64,000 bases of DNA. Origin: Cerioporus squamosus (taxonomy: Eukaryota; Basidiomycota; Agaricomycetes; Polyporales; Polyporaceae). Of the stretch, positions 12,636 to 24,743 are shown one piece after another; the stretch's first letter is position 1, and every line of letters starts with the position of its first letter. The stretch is taken from assembly GCA_022592435.1 (NCBI GenBank), contig JABYQS010000047.1:124001-188000 (forward strand), written 5' to 3'. The notes below the pieces were generated by a model. The model made no database searches, had not been told where the DNA came from, and saw only the letters and a list, made by a program, of their open reading frames with translations. Made by a program: the position numbers and the translations under genes.

Positions 12636-14406
12636 ATGGACCCCGCCGCCCTTCCAGCAATCGACCCCCTTCCGCTGTACGTACTCGTCTTCACAGCCCT
12701 TAGCGGGCGGCCCGACGCAGACTCGGAGAGCTGACCCACCGGTGACGGGCATAACAGTATTGCTCCTTTGGTACGTGACCGACGTCCTCGACACCTCACG
12801 GTCCTCGGCTGACAGACTCGGATCGCCCTCGCCCTTGTTCCCGACGCCTACAGTTCATCGCCAACTCCTTGAACTGGCTAGCTCTTGGCGTCTTGCTTGT
12901 ACAGTTTTGTGGGTACCGATCTGCTGTTTCTGCCGCTGCGGCCCTCCGAGTACGCTTCTCGCTGACCCCGAGTCGCCGCAGATTTTTACGTTCAGCACTA
13001 TCCTTCAGACCGGCTATGGATCAAGGTTCTTGGTGTGTCTTTGAGCGCGTTCTGTGTCGTCCAACATTCGCATGCTTACTTGAGGAATGCCGCTAGTTTA
13101 TTGCATATTCATCCTTGAGTTGGTCCAGACGGGCACCACGACACACCAAGCCTGGTATTACGGAGTCCAGGCGTTCAACAACATCCCTCTGCTGCTGACG
13201 TTCCCTTGGTCCGCCATGACGGTGCCGACAATGGCTGGGATCAGTATGCCTCCTCTTCCTCGAGCCCTTAACTCGACGCTTACAGTTGCCGCGCACAGTC
13301 GCCGCCGTTGCTCAGATATTCTACGCATGGTATGTCGTCAATTTGATTGACTGCTCTGGGAGACTCTGACCGGCTTATAGGAGGATATGGGCATTGTCTC
13401 CCAACTGGGTACTGAAGATCGGAGCCGTACTGGTCGTACTGGTATGTGAACTACCCGTCGTCCTCCGACGCCCTTACTGAAAGTGTACGATCCAGCTCGC
13501 ACTTCTGCAGTGTACCACCGCCATTGTGGTCTCCGTCATTGTACGCACGCCGTCGTTGTCTTGCCCTCGTCCTCGGGTCTGACTGATCTCGCCGCAGTTC
13601 GAGCTCAACCGTACCCCGACGGAGCTCGCAAGGCTGCACCCGGGCTTTGAAGTATGTCTGCAAGGGGGGGGCAACGAATCGAAACACACTGACATATATA
13701 CATCGTCAGACTTGGGTCTCTGCAAGCTTCACGTGCGACGTGCTCATTGCCATTTGCATGCTCTGGATCGTATGTCGTCTGCCGGACTTCATCACACGTC
13801 CCCGTGCTAACGCTCTGCACTAGCTGTGGCGAGTCAAGAGCAAGAGCATCTGGGAATCGTCGAACAACATCATCGGCAGGCTCATCGGTATCACTATCGG
13901 CACCGGTGCAGCTATCGCTATCTGCGGTGCGCTGACGCTCGGGCTCTTCGCCACCACCGTCGGCCTGAGCTTCCAGTATCTCCCTGCGTACGTCTCTCTC
14001 TGCATGCGGACTCTGACTCCCCGACGCCAACTTCACCATCTCGCAGGGCGTACATCTGGGGCAAGCTCTACTCGAACAGTGTCATGGTCAGCCTAAACTC
14101 GCGGAAACCACATGCAAAACCCGGGACCTCCACCAGCCAGGCGGACTCCTACCCCATGCGCATTCAGGTCTCACGGGACATCTTCCGGGAGGGCAACACG
14201 CCCGCATTCCGAGGGGTGCGTCTCCCTCTCTCGCATTCCATTTAGTGTGATCTGATGAGCTGACTGCGCTGGTGCACTGACAGACGTCTATGTCTGTTGC
14301 AGACGTCTCCGAGATGAAGTCCGGGCCCCTGGTAGACCCGCGGCGACCAGGGGACTCGTTCACTCCGACGAAGGCCACCTTCGAGGCTGCCGGCAGGGCG
14401 GTTTGA
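12636..14406 (+). CDS. DUF6534-type multi-pass membrane protein
   Basis: A fungal membrane protein of unknown function, common in multiple copies in Agaricomycetes. About eleven small exons join in frame: MDPAALPAIDPLPLIAPL, then FIANSLNWLALGVLLVQFYF, YVQHYPSDRLWIKVLG, LVYCIFILELVQTGTTTHQA, then VAQIFYAW-RIWALSPNW, LALLQCTTAIVVSVI, ELARLHPGFE-TWVSASFTCD, SNNIIGRLIGITIGTGAAIA, and the family signature YIWGKLYSNSVMVSLNSRK near the C-terminus. A final small exon follows an intron after 14213 and ends ...TFEAAGRAV at 14404-14406. The hydrophobic segments suggest about seven helices. The C-terminal tail is hydrophilic and probably cytoplasmic. Family assignment rests on remembered conserved blocks; a transport or signalling role is not shown. 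Confidence 0.82.
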
Positions 14407-15249
14407 GACGCCTACCGCGGAGTCGCGGTGAGCGTTGTATTTTGGCTTGGAGGATATCGTTATTGCTGTCGTTGTTGTGTGTGACATACTATACAAGCCA
14501 ATGAGGCTCGATATCTATGATGTAGTTCTCTTTAGGGATACCACTAGTTGTACCAGTTGCTATTTATGCAGCATCCTGTCCTTTGCGTGTTACGCTCGAC
14601 GTGTGCATGGTATGAGGAACTTCCTGCAGCGACTTTGAGTAGGCTTTCCCCGCTTTGTCAGGACGTGGGAGGGTGGTTCTCTGGAGCGATTCCGCGATCA
14701 CCGAGCTCCCCACAATGGACACCTCAGTGTCGGGCACTCGACGCCGAGTGTGGAGTTCGGATCCTACCATGGCAAGGTACTGTTAGGCACTGTGCACACG
14801 GGTGCAGTACGTAGCAACTTGAAGAAGCTCACACTCACACTCGCCCTTGTGGAGATTCCAACGCAACGTTGCATAGATATCGACCTCGTCTCGAGAGAAG
14901 CCCGAGACAGGAGGAGACCTATGATACTTTGCTGATTAGCCAGAGCAATCCTATTGTCCCCTCGCAGCGGTCAGATATGTTGACAGAGAACCGGGTTACG
15001 AGATGGGTTATGAGGGTACAAGTGGGCAGACATGTTGCTGAGCATCGTGCAAACTGTCATAAGCTGTGAGCTGTCTGCGCGGGACGGCGCCGCGGTGGGG
15101 GCCCGACACACCTTTGTACTCACGATCTCCGCCGATAGCCACTACATCGCTAAGAGTAAACCCGAGACGTGCATCATCAGTAGACAGGCGTACAGTCTTG
15201 GTTGAGTTGCTGGGGATCGGAGTCCTTGTGTCAGTAGGCTTTACTGGCA
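14407..15249. other. Intergenic, left flank of the giant element
   Basis: Holds no recognisable gene. It ends at the first copy of the 10-bp target-site duplication of the giant transposon, so it joined directly to the sequence after 35,293 before the insertion. Confidence 0.5.
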
Positions 15250-15259
15250 CACTCCGGAT
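15250..15259. repeat. Left 10-bp target-site duplication
   Basis: CACTCCGGAT immediately before the left terminus TATGACGCG. The identical decamer lies immediately after the right terminus at 35,284-35,293. One more base (A before each copy) is also shared, so the duplication could be counted as 11 bp if the right terminus is set one base earlier. Confidence 0.9.
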
Positions 15260-15299
15260 TATGACGCGATTTCGTGGACAATAAACCCCTGTTACTCCA

Positions 15300-15735
15300 G
15301 TTTTGCAACGGCTTGACCTCCTTTGCAATGAATTGCACCACTTTGGAACGTTTTGCTGGCCTTTGATGCTGTTTGCTGCCAGGTGGATACAATTTGCCTC
15401 CATTTGCATCAGTTTGCTCAGATTGGCGCGGATGAGTTGCGCTGCATCTTTGGCGCTGAAATGGCGCCCATCTGCAGTTCACCTTCGCTTTTGCAGCCCC
15501 TGGCCACCGTTTGCAGCCACATTGCCCTGCTTTGAGGCGATCTACAGACAGCATACCCAGTGCGGGCGCTCTGTGAGTGCTGCCCCGCTATATCAGATTT
15601 TGCACTGATTCGACACCGTTTGCAGAGCGATGTACACCGTTTGCAAGGCACACGCATTCGCTTTTGCACTGGGCGCCTGCCTCGTCTAACGAGCATCGGT
15701 ATACTTGCAAGGTTTTGCAGCCTCTTGCACGGCCA
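15300..15735. repeat. Left subterminal TTTGCA motif cluster
   Basis: About fifteen copies of TTTGC(A) or close variants occur on the plus strand in some 430 bp (for example near 15301, 15319, 15402, 15598, 15619, 15641, 15661 and 15715). This arrangement is characteristic of subterminal transposase-binding repeats in large DNA transposons. The mirror cluster is at the other end. Confidence 0.7.
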
Positions 15736-16142
15736 AAAAAACCCGCTCTGTCTTGGCATCCGCGCCGCTGACGTCGATGCCGGCAGGACCAGCTGCAACC
15801 CTTTGCCCAACTGTCCTCTGCCCGTCTCAATCGGTCCGCGCGTCGGCTGAACCCGCCTGCCCGCCGCCGCCCCGCTGCTGTCCTGCTTGCGTGCGCGCGC
15901 GGTGCCCTCTGTGTTTCCAGGACAAGGACCGCACCCCACGGCCCCGCGCTGGTACCCTCGCGCCGACATCTCTGTCCCCCTTCCGCAGTCTACCATCTCC
16001 CGCCTGCACCGTCCCAGACACCCTCCCTTCCATATCCACGCTCTCTTCGTTCTTGGCCTTTCATTCACCCATACGCTCGCTCAGCACACTCTTTTCAAGC
16101 GCCGCCGTCCCTGGTTTCACCGTCTCTCCCTGAACTCTTTCA

Positions 16143-17947
16143 ATGCCATCTCAGCATGAGTTACACAACACGGTCATCTTCAACCAGCTGAACAACATCC
16201 GGCAATCATACGTTCACCTCCTTGAGCGCGTCAACGTGGCCCTGCGGGCTTACGTTGGAGACACCACGCGCCTGGGCGAGGTGAGGACTCTCGTCATGTC
16301 GCTGTATGCCGCATCGGAGCAGGTGCGTTGGGACTTCGTCTTCCTCATTTCGTTACTGAGTCATATTAGAATCGCCATGTGCTTCCTCCCGCCGAATATC
16401 GAACCCTACGCGACAACTTAGTCCGTATGGTTTCTGATCTCGATGATGCTCGACATAAGTCCATGGATCCCCCGGAGCAGCCGGCCCTCCCCATCATCAA
16501 GACAGTCCACACCGGGAAACGAGGTCGGCCAGCGAAGCCTATCGACCCCACCTTCCTTCGCCATGCACTGGAAGTCCGAGGTCCCGCTCGAATCTCGAAG
16601 GTGCTTAAGTGCTCCGCCCGCCACGTTCGTCGCGAGGCCCTCCACCACGGTCTCGTAGAGCCAGCTCCTCCTGTCTTCCGACACGTCGCGAACGCTGACG
16701 GCTCACAGTCTCGCATCCATACGACCCAGAGCGCTCCGGTATCTACGCTATCAGATCCTGAGCTCGACGCTATCCTCACCGAAATCCTGACTGCGTACCC
16801 GCGCATGGGCCATGTCATGTTGGTCGGCGCCTTGCGATCTCGTGGACACCGCGTTCCAGAGCCCCGTGTCCGGCGTGCGTGCGTGCGCATCCGAGGAGCT
16901 CCCCCCGACTTCGCGCGGCGGCGTATCATCCGCAAGAAATACAAGGTGCCCGGCCCAAATTCCCTCGTCCATCACGATGGCCAACATGGTGCGTCGCCGT
17001 TCACGTCTGATTGCGCTCTCCTTGCTGATCGCTGCCGGCAGGCCTCATCCGTTGGAAATTTGTCATCCATTGCTTCATCGACGGTTTCTCGCGGTATGTT
17101 ACCGGTATTCGCGTACACACGAACAACCGCGCCGAGACAGTACTGGAATTGTTCCTCGAGACGGTGGGTCGTCACGGCTTGCCGAGCCGCGTACGCGGGG
17201 ATCACGGCACCGAGAATCTTCGCGTCGCCGCGTTCATGGAGCAAGAGCGTGGTCCCAACCGCGGCTCGTACATCTGGGGGAGGTACGTTTATGTTAGCCT
17301 GTACGAGGACGTGGCTGATTGGGCGTTGCAGGAGCGTGCACAACACTCGAATCGAGCGACTGTGGTTCGACGTCACGCTCGGTTTCGGCGGGAAGTGGAA
17401 GGCCTTCTTCCTCGAATTGGAGCACCACGACGGACTCGATGCTGATAACCCCTCTCACATCTGGCTCCTACATCATCTCTTCCTGCATGCCATCAATCAG
17501 GACGCTCAGGAGTGGTCTGCTATATGGAACGCACACAGTCTCCACGTCAGGGGCGAGCAAGCAGCCACCCCGCATGAACTGTTCATGTTTGGAATCGCTG
17601 AGCACGGCGCTCGCGGGCTTTCTCATGTCATTCCCCCTCCCCCCGAAGAACCTATCGACGACCTCGTCAACTATGGAGTTGATTGGGACGCCCTGCAGGA
17701 CCCGGTGCTCATGCGTCACCATCGGCACCATAACCCGCAGGAGGACGCTGTCGCCGAGGCTGCGCCGTCTCGGCTGTCTGAGGTCACCTGTGATCCTCCC
17801 CGCTGTCCCCTTGCCATCGACGTCGTTGCCATGCTTAATCAACACCTGAGCTACCATTTTGATTTGAGCTCGCGCGACATGGTTCTCCGCCGCGAGCTGT
17901 GGCGATCAGCACTTGCGTTTTGTACTCCGTGGTTTCAGGGGCAGTAG
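16143..17947 (+). CDS. DDE integrase (rve-like integrase core) of the giant transposon
   Basis: Predicted to cut and join transposon ends. The start MPSQHELHNTVIFNQLNNIR at 16143 leads, after an intron at about 16321-16370, into a helix-turn-helix-like region (GRPAKPIDPTFLRHALEVRG, then ISKVLKCSARHVRREAL). The catalytic core follows: LVHHDGQH with the first Asp; after an intron LIRWKFVIHCFIDGFSRYVT; VLELFLETVGRHGLPSRVRG, then DHGTEN with the second Asp; and after a further intron SVHNTRIERLWFDV with the Glu. All three acidic residues are intact. A C-terminal domain of about 200 residues ends at 17947. The block order and the NTRIERLW signature match the 'integrase core domain' family widespread in basidiomycetes and some animals. 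It lies next to the left terminus and reads inward. Confidence 0.85.
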
Positions 17948-18043
17948 TATCTAGAATCCATACATGTGCATCAGAATCGCTATACCTTTGTCCGCCGCGC
18001 ATATACAAGTAGTGCTATCCATTGTGTGACCTCGCGTAATTGA

Positions 18044-18929
18044 ATGATACTGCCAGTCTTGTTCGCCCATGGTGATAGCGCCCGCGGCGCGTCCTCGCAG
18101 TCTGGACGCCCGCTGACCTTCCTGACTGCAACCGCCGTGCATTCCGCTACGCTCCCCTTGGTAAGCTCTTTCAGAGCGCATCAAATGGCCTGCTCTCTGA
18201 CGCTGAACTCAGATTGTGACCCTATGCCGGACCCATCAGGCCCCGCTGGCGAAATTACGCTTGATATCCAGTATCGCAGCGAGCTGCCCCCACTCGGCGC
18301 CGAATCGCTTTCGGTTGTCGACCCAGGCACTGATATGGCCACAAAACTATGCGATCACTTCTTCGAAGGCAGGGCGCAGGAGGCCATCGAAGCGTACCTC
18401 GAGGGCAGCGGTCATCCAGAAGGAGACATCTTCCGTTCGCTGGTCGGCGCCGCTGTGTTTGAGCGTGATCAATTTGACGGCAGCCTTCGTCGTCGCATGT
18501 TGGCGACTTGTCTTGGCCGTGGTGAGGGGTTAGCTCCTGAGGCCGACTCCGACTCGGTCGTGTCAATTGAAGTGAGTGGTCTTTAACCTAGGCGCATGTA
18601 CACTGCACCTTTGTCTCAATGCGATGCATTCTCAGGTCCGCTTCCACCACACCGGCATCAGAGAGCATGCAGAGGGACACCTCCTCATGTTACCTGAACC
18701 CCCCAGCCCTGTGAGTGAACTTACATACTTGCTATTAGGAGGTGTTTCTCTCATGCGTGTACCATCCATACAGCTTGAGGTCCACAGCTGCTTGGCGAGC
18801 TGCACGCTGACTATCGACGAGGGTATGCGCAATTTGCTCTGTGAAGACTACCCATTCCTGTCATTCCAGCGTTGGTTCCATGCAGCCATCATGGATCCAG
18901 CCGCATTCGAGGGACTTGCGCAGCAGTAG
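18044..18929 (+). CDS. Short HECT-like protein (C-terminal part of an E3 ligase fold)
   Basis: Exons join as ...YLEGSGHPEGDIFRSLVGAA, SLRRRMLATCLGRGEGLAP, then VRFHHTGIREHAEGHLLMLP and LEVHSCLASCTLTIDEGMRN with LLCEDYPFLSFQRWFHAAIM, stopping at 18929. The pattern 'LRxRM...SGxxLxP...HxCxxxxxLT' aligns block by block with the C-terminal part of the large minus-strand protein at 30,238-34,670, including the candidate catalytic cysteine (HSC). The HECT N-lobe and zinc-ribbon parts are absent. It could be a duplicated, truncated regulator that still contacts the same partners, or a decaying copy; the reading frame is open. The start is uncertain: 18044 is the first ATG of the open frame, but an intron at about 18161-18211 is also possible. 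Confidence 0.6.
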
Positions 18930-19024
18930 CTAGATCGACACATCAGCCTGACCATGTTCGTGCTCGCGTGTATGTACAGTCCATGCGCGTTGATATACAT
19001 GTTCAGCCGACACCTTTCATACTA

Positions 19025-19596
19025 CTAGTACATGCCTTCCTCGCTGTCACTGGCCTCTGGCGTCCTCAAGCCCGCCGCTGACGCTAGTACTCCTTCCCGC
19101 CTCCTATAGGACAACCTGAACCTCTCAGAGGTATCTGTGTCAGGCCCAGATTTGTGCGCTATGACCCTGTCCATCCCTGGACAGTTTGCACCCGACACCG
19201 CACGTATGACAAGGGTGTGCCTGCCCAGGATGCACACCTGTATAAGGTCGGAACAACTCCCTTCGATCCAGCTCTTCTTGAACCAGTCCCAGATTTCTAC
19301 TCGATCAATCCTGTGCCGCGACAAGACGTCCCGAATGGATGCTTCAGAGTCAATGTTCACGTGTTGCACGTGCGCCGTCACAACGTCAATGTACGCAACA
19401 TGGGGCCCCTGGCCGTTCTGTACAGTGATGATAATCTCGCGCGCTCAGCTACGCATATATACGTAAGAGGTGTACTGGGAGTACTCACCGCAAACCACAG
19501 GTAAACCTTCAGGGCCCATGTCTCACTGGTTTTGCGAGCCGTTTTGCGAGCCTTGTCCAGGATTTCGTCCACAGAGGGCAGATGTTCTGGCATCAT
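19025..19596 (-). CDS. Small protein of unknown function inside the giant transposon
   Basis: Two exons join at a good GT-AG intron (about 19398-19450): MMPEHLPSVDEILDKARKTA, then RKTSETWALKVYLWFA into IIITVQNGQGPHVAYIDVVT and the C-terminal RVEIWDWFKKSWIEGSCSDL, and so on to EEGMY. The protein is about 170 residues. No family is recognised. It is the only clear minus-strand gene in the left half of the element. An overlapping plus-strand frame (19154-19504) has no suitable start and was judged the shadow, although that choice is not certain. Confidence 0.5.
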
Positions 19597-19946
19597 TGAT
19601 ACTTTTGCGATCCTGGCTGGACGTGTGGCGATCAGCGACCGAGCGCCCTCCGGGCATACAGAAACTCTTACCAGCTTGCGCAGCACAGCCTGAGTGCGTC
19701 GTCAAAGTCAGAGATTTGCGCTTGCTGCTGTGGCGACGGTCAGGCCAGATTAATGACGTTCTGCGGGGGCAGCTCTGTAAGTGTCTAGTCCTTGGTTAAC
19801 AATAAATCCTTATGTACTGATTGACGAGGTTTATTCCGGTAAGTATCCGGTGTCATACTAATACTTGATCGCTCCCTGCCGCGCCTGCCGCGTGGCTCTT
19901 CGTCATCATCATAGCAGACTCTCACCTTCCTACACCCTCCCTCCCG

Positions 19947-21253
19947 ATGTCCGTGCATTCTGAACTCATGCCTTGGCCCGCTGCTGGTGCTGTGGCCGAG
20001 CATGAGCCCCTGCCGAGTCTCTCCTGCTCAACGCCTGACTCTTACTCTCCACCTGGCTCGTCGTCCCACGTCTCCGCGGCCCCCACAGTTCCATCTATGT
20101 CCACGGCTCTCTCTGCTTCCCCCACCCAAACAGCGTGCAGTAGTGTTGCACACAAACGTCGACGCCGAGCGTCGCAGGACGGGCACGTTGAAGAAGACAA
20201 TTCGCCATTCACACAGTCGCGACGCAAGGGACCTTGCGTTCAGTGCGCTCAAGCCGGAGTTGCGAAGGAATGTTCCCAGAACCGCCGCACGATTGGATGC
20301 ATTCGGTGCAATGCGCACCGTCTTGGATGCTCATACAGAACAGGTGAGCGGTCCAGTGGTCGGGACTCGGGGCCATTCGCTTAGTCAGTTGAACAGGCGC
20401 ATCCGCCTCAGCAGAGGACCTGGAAGTACCGACGCTGATCCGCAGCGTCGACGCTTCGCTCTTTGCTATCCTTGGTCACTGCCAGGCCACACATCAGGTC
20501 GTGCAGGCCGTCAACACACGAGTGCAGTCCATGGACCAGAATCTGGCTGCTCGAGAGCGCACGGTCGATCACCTGCAGCTCCATCTGGACCACCGACTCG
20601 CGCACACAGAGGGTACATTGGATAGGCGTTTGAGCGCGCTCGAAGCCGAACTTGCAGGTCTGAAGAATTTTTTGCGTCAGTCGCTCTGGCCTGACATCTC
20701 CGCCGGGGCGAACGCGGTTCCCTACTACGACACCTCCTCTGCCTCAGGTCCGCCCTCGCCGCTCTCCACACCCCTCGCACACCCCAATCTTTCCTCGCCT
20801 GTGCCCCTGATTGGCGCACCATCATCCGCGCGAGTCACACGCCCCCACCCCGAGCCGCGCGATGCCCCTGGCAGTGAGCATGAGATGAGTCTGAGCCCCC
20901 CGCGCGCGGCCGCAAGTCTGCGCTCATCAATTCCCCCGTCCCCACCCTTCACCATGTCCATAGCTCGCTGGGACGGCGAGCTCACTAGCTGTGGCTCTCG
21001 CGCAAGCCCCGTGCTGTCGCAGCCCGAGGATGCACAGCATCACACCGAGCCGTCCCAGTCGCGGCACCCGCTTCCCCTCGCCGAGCACATTGAGCACGGT
21101 GACGACTTGCACAGTGCGGAGGCTCCCGTCCGCCAAGATGCCGTTCCGCGCAAACTCTCATGGTATCAGGCGTTTCGGCTGTGGGCGTGCCACACGAATC
21201 TGCTTCAGAGATACCGTCCTGCGCGTCGGCCGGGGTGTCCTGCTGATGCATAA
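19947..21253 (+). CDS. Cys-rich (zinc-cluster-like) and coiled-coil protein, possible DNA-binding regulator
   Basis: The first exon has a Ser/Pro-rich N-terminus, a basic stretch (HKRRRRASQ) and a cysteine cluster, CVQCAQAGVAKEC followed by CIRCNAHRLGC. Its CxxC...C / CxxC...C spacing recalls fungal binuclear zinc clusters. After an intron (about 20342-20415, joining ...CSYRT to AEDLEVPTLIRSV) comes a heptad-rich helix (QVVQAVNTRVQSMDQNLAAR to LDRRLSALEAELAGLKNFLR) that should form a coiled coil, and then a long disordered Ser/Pro/His-rich tail. The order of Cys cluster, dimerisation helix and disordered region fits a transcription factor or chromatin-targeting protein. Whether it controls the element's own genes, for example through the hairpin array at 26.7-27.2 kb, is inference. 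Confidence 0.6.
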
Positions 21254-21706
21254 CTGTATATACCGCTGTCCCGCGCAGGCCAGAATGTCAATTGTAGTCA
21301 ATCTCGTTACTTTCATGGATCTCCTCACCACATATCGTTACTTTTATGGGCCTGGTCATGACTATGACGGATTGCCTCATGTCAGAATAGCGTACATTCT
21401 CGCCTGCGCTCTGATGGGGAGAGTCTCCCCCATGGGTTTAGAACCATCGTGCAGACCTTATCCGACATGTTGTGTGGTGCTGCCCGTCTGTTCATGTTGC
21501 ACTGAGGTGATCAGATCCAGCGAGCACCTGTCGCAGAGTGCACGGCCAGCAAATGTATGCCAGCCGTCAGTGTCACCGAATAGTTTTTCTCCAACTGGAG
21601 CGCTCGCGCCCACGCTTCCTCCCAACCATCACACACCCGCTTGTCACAAACCACTGCTCGCTTCGTGGATCAAGACTCTGTCTTCGCGTTCTTACATCGC
21701 GCCAAG

Positions 21707-24225
21707 ATGGCCTCAGCAGGCGTCATCTTGACTGATGAGGAGCCGAACCCTGGCCCGCACAACTCGGAAAGTACGGAACACACCGGTCAGGCCACCATTT
21801 ATCCCCAGGTGGAGGAGGATCTTTCTGCGGACGAACAGCGGTTGCAATTCCAACGGCTCCAACGTGAGCAAAGACTCCTACGCCGTAATCGTGTGCGAGA
21901 GTCGGGCGAGTATCCTCCACCTCGTCGCCGCCGTGGCGCACGTCAACCCGCGATGGTTACGCATGGTACGTCCCATTATGCCTGCGGTAGAATGTCCTCA
22001 GCACTTCACGCAATGCTTAGCACTCTCACATTACAGTTCCCGATGGTGTTGCGCAGCAGGTTCCATTGACATCAAGGTCTATGATGGCCGCGAATGATAT
22101 GGCAGAGGAAGGTGGGATGTGTCACATTCATCACTGAATTTCGCGCTGCCTGACATTCACACGATGAACAGAGATTATAGACCAGAGTGGAGGCCCTCCC
22201 ACGATGCACTTGACACAAAATCATCCAGGAGAAAGCATCGCTGGGCCTCGTGAGGACGTAGTTGTGATACATCAGGCTGTCGACTACACGCCTGGCGAGA
22301 CATTGATCTGTGGGGAGTCTGCGACGGGTCCTACGATGCACGAGGACATCCACGGTTAGTTGTCCGCATCGGGCCTGTTCGCGAACTAACTCTCACTGCT
22401 CTAGCACGCGGAATTCACTCACAACTGGAGACGGCTCGGTGTGGTGACGGCGTGGTGGTACAACCTGTCGATCTCTCGACGGAGGAACTGTCCGGCACTC
22501 AGTCCGCGCCAGATCTTCCAATGCATGCAGACGAACATGGTCAGTGCCGCCTCCTGATGCTCGTGCACATCCCGCCTCTCACTCTCCAGGTCGGTGTTCC
22601 AGTGTCGTCACTCCCTTCACAATCGCCAGCGCCGTATGAACCTTCTGAAGAACATATCAACGATACCATGTCTGCGCTCGGCGTAATATCTTGGCACGAG
22701 GGTTCTCCTCTGGTAAGCCGCCTGTATCCCTCCGTGCATACGCATAGCTCAATACTGTGCCCCTCACAGAATGTCGTCGCGCCCGTTGGCGAGCCAACTG
22801 GCCCATCTGGGGCCACAGGAGCGAGTCGTCTCGCATCCATGTCGGCACATGCCTCGCCTTTGGCCACCGATCATCTCACCAGTACGGGTGCCACGGGCAT
22901 ATCGACGGCCGGGGACGGTTCGAGGCAAGCTCCCTCCGTCAAGTATGTTGTTGTCACAGTATTGACTGAGCTGTTGGTTAGAGAGTCGCCGGGCCCAATC
23001 ATGCATGGTTCACAAGTGCCTGTAGCTTGTCGTCCGAATGTTGCGACGCAACGAATCCCTTTCGTACCTGTGGTCGCCGATCTCGCTCTTCTACATCAGC
23101 GCGCCATACGTACCCAGGTAAGACCAGACCAGCACTCCACGTGCGGGACTTTCTCGTTGACCTGAATGTACATTGCAGCTGGGGGGTGCAAGACGCGTGA
23201 GCCCGCGATCCGCTGTGCAGACGCCACTTGGCCCTGATAGTAGTGTCCCTGCGCTGGTCATCGAGCGGCCGCCTCCAGCGGGAGGCCTAACCCATGCGTG
23301 CCCCAGTGGACACACTACGGCCACCGCTGGATCTCTTGAGCAACACAGCGAGCTAGAGCCTCCCGCAAACAGGCCTGCGCATGACACACAGCGCGGACGG
23401 GACACGGACCCCATGCACGATAGCGATTCTGACGGAGATTCACGGTTCCAGAGCCCTTCCATTAGCGATCTAGGTGAGCACATATGAAGCAGCTGCACAG
23501 AGTCAGTGTTCACGTGTTGCGGTGTCATAGACCTCGATCGCTCCTCGCCTGTGCCCCCCGTGGACGAAGAAGACGAGGACGACTCAGGACGGGGGGCCAA
23601 AGGGACAGGGGCGAAACCTTTACCTTCCGTCGACCCTCTCATCGTCCAGCATATATGCAGGCAATTTCCCCAGCGCATGGCTCGGGCGCGCGAACTGAGT
23701 CGCAGACCCCCGATCTACGGTGTGGCGTATCGGGACGTTCTCCGGCTTAGAATCATCGGCGGGGCCCTGGCAGACCTGGGTTTAGGGACTAGCCAGGGTA
23801 ACCGTACTTCAGTTACAGTCCACGAGGACGGCCGTAATGTACGTATACGGCCCGAGGACGTCATGGTCACGTTGGGCATGCGACCGTCGACGTATCGTTC
23901 AGTACGTTCTCGGCTGGAGAAGGTGCAATCCGTTTACACCTGGCTGGGGCAGAACAAACATGTGTGGGAGGAGGAGTTAGGCAGACATGTCTTCGCCTCC
24001 GTGGAGCATCGAGCATACCATGCGATGAAGGCTCTGTTTGGACCTGACCCTCTGCCCACCCGTCGGCATGTCCCTCGCGAACCGCTTCCGGCTGGCGTCC
24101 ACGACGCGGTCTGGGAGAACTGCAAGACCTTCTTGGATTGGGCGGAGACCGTGATAGAACGGTACAATCTGGTCCAAAATGTCAATCTGCCTGTCTCTCC
24201 CGAGTTCTACGATGTGACGGAATGA
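21707..24225 (+). CDS. Large unknown protein of the giant transposon with an N-terminal 2A-like motif
   Basis: The start MASAGVILTDEEPNPGPHNS at 21707 contains DEEPNPGP, an exact fit to the 2A ribosome-skipping core DxExNPGP. Downstream are a basic helix (QRLQREQRLLRRNRVRESGE), a poorly conserved middle with several short introns (near 21962, 22119, 22357, 23115 and 23475), an acidic stretch (VDEEDEDDSGRG), and a compact C-terminal domain that looks folded: DPLIVQHICRQFPQRMARAR, YGVAYRDVLRLRIIGGALAD, VRIRPEDVMVTLGMRPSTYR, KTFLDWAETVIERYNLVQNV. No known family is recognised. It is possible that two genes are present, with the second starting near 22,200-22,450. It is convergent with the dioxygenase gene. 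Confidence 0.5.
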
Positions 24226-24743
24226 TTCCCCCTGTCGTCAACCTATCATAGTCCATCCATAATGGCACATAACCATATGTACAGAGAATAATCATTGCAT
24301 GGTTCTGTATGCGCATCGCCTGAAACTTCTGAAAGAACCTTAGCTGCTGAGTCCTTGGCATGCAGCTTGCTAGTATCGTGTCCATGCAAGCTTGAAATTG
24401 CCCAGTTGTGCAATGTCGACATACCCGGGATGCAGTGAGGTGCATCACTTCATCTGATCTGTCACGTCGGAAGCCCTGGGTGTATTATAACACGATAGAT
24501 GTTGTGCCTCACTGGGTACATGGCAGTAGCAGGGTACTGACGCAAAGACTCATTCACATGCACAGACCCACGGCCTATGAACTCACCTCACGAGACGTCA
24601 AGGGGATGTGAGGGCTATTTGCATTGCATTGAAGTGACGTCCGAGTGTCCTGAATCCATGTGTGTTCAAGGCTCACAAGTGTCACACAGATTTGCGCTAC
24701 AACGGAGTGATAGGCACAGTACCATACATACATGCTGCACTAA
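24226..24743. other. Convergent intergenic spacer at the middle of the giant transposon
   Basis: About 520 bp between two converging genes. It probably holds both 3' untranslated regions. No gene is recognised; short frames there lack motifs. Confidence 0.5.

Noticed and set aside
19154..19504. Plus-strand gene of 116 codons
   Set aside because: An in-frame stop lies just upstream and there is no good start or upstream exon; the overlapping minus-strand two-exon model joins cleanly.
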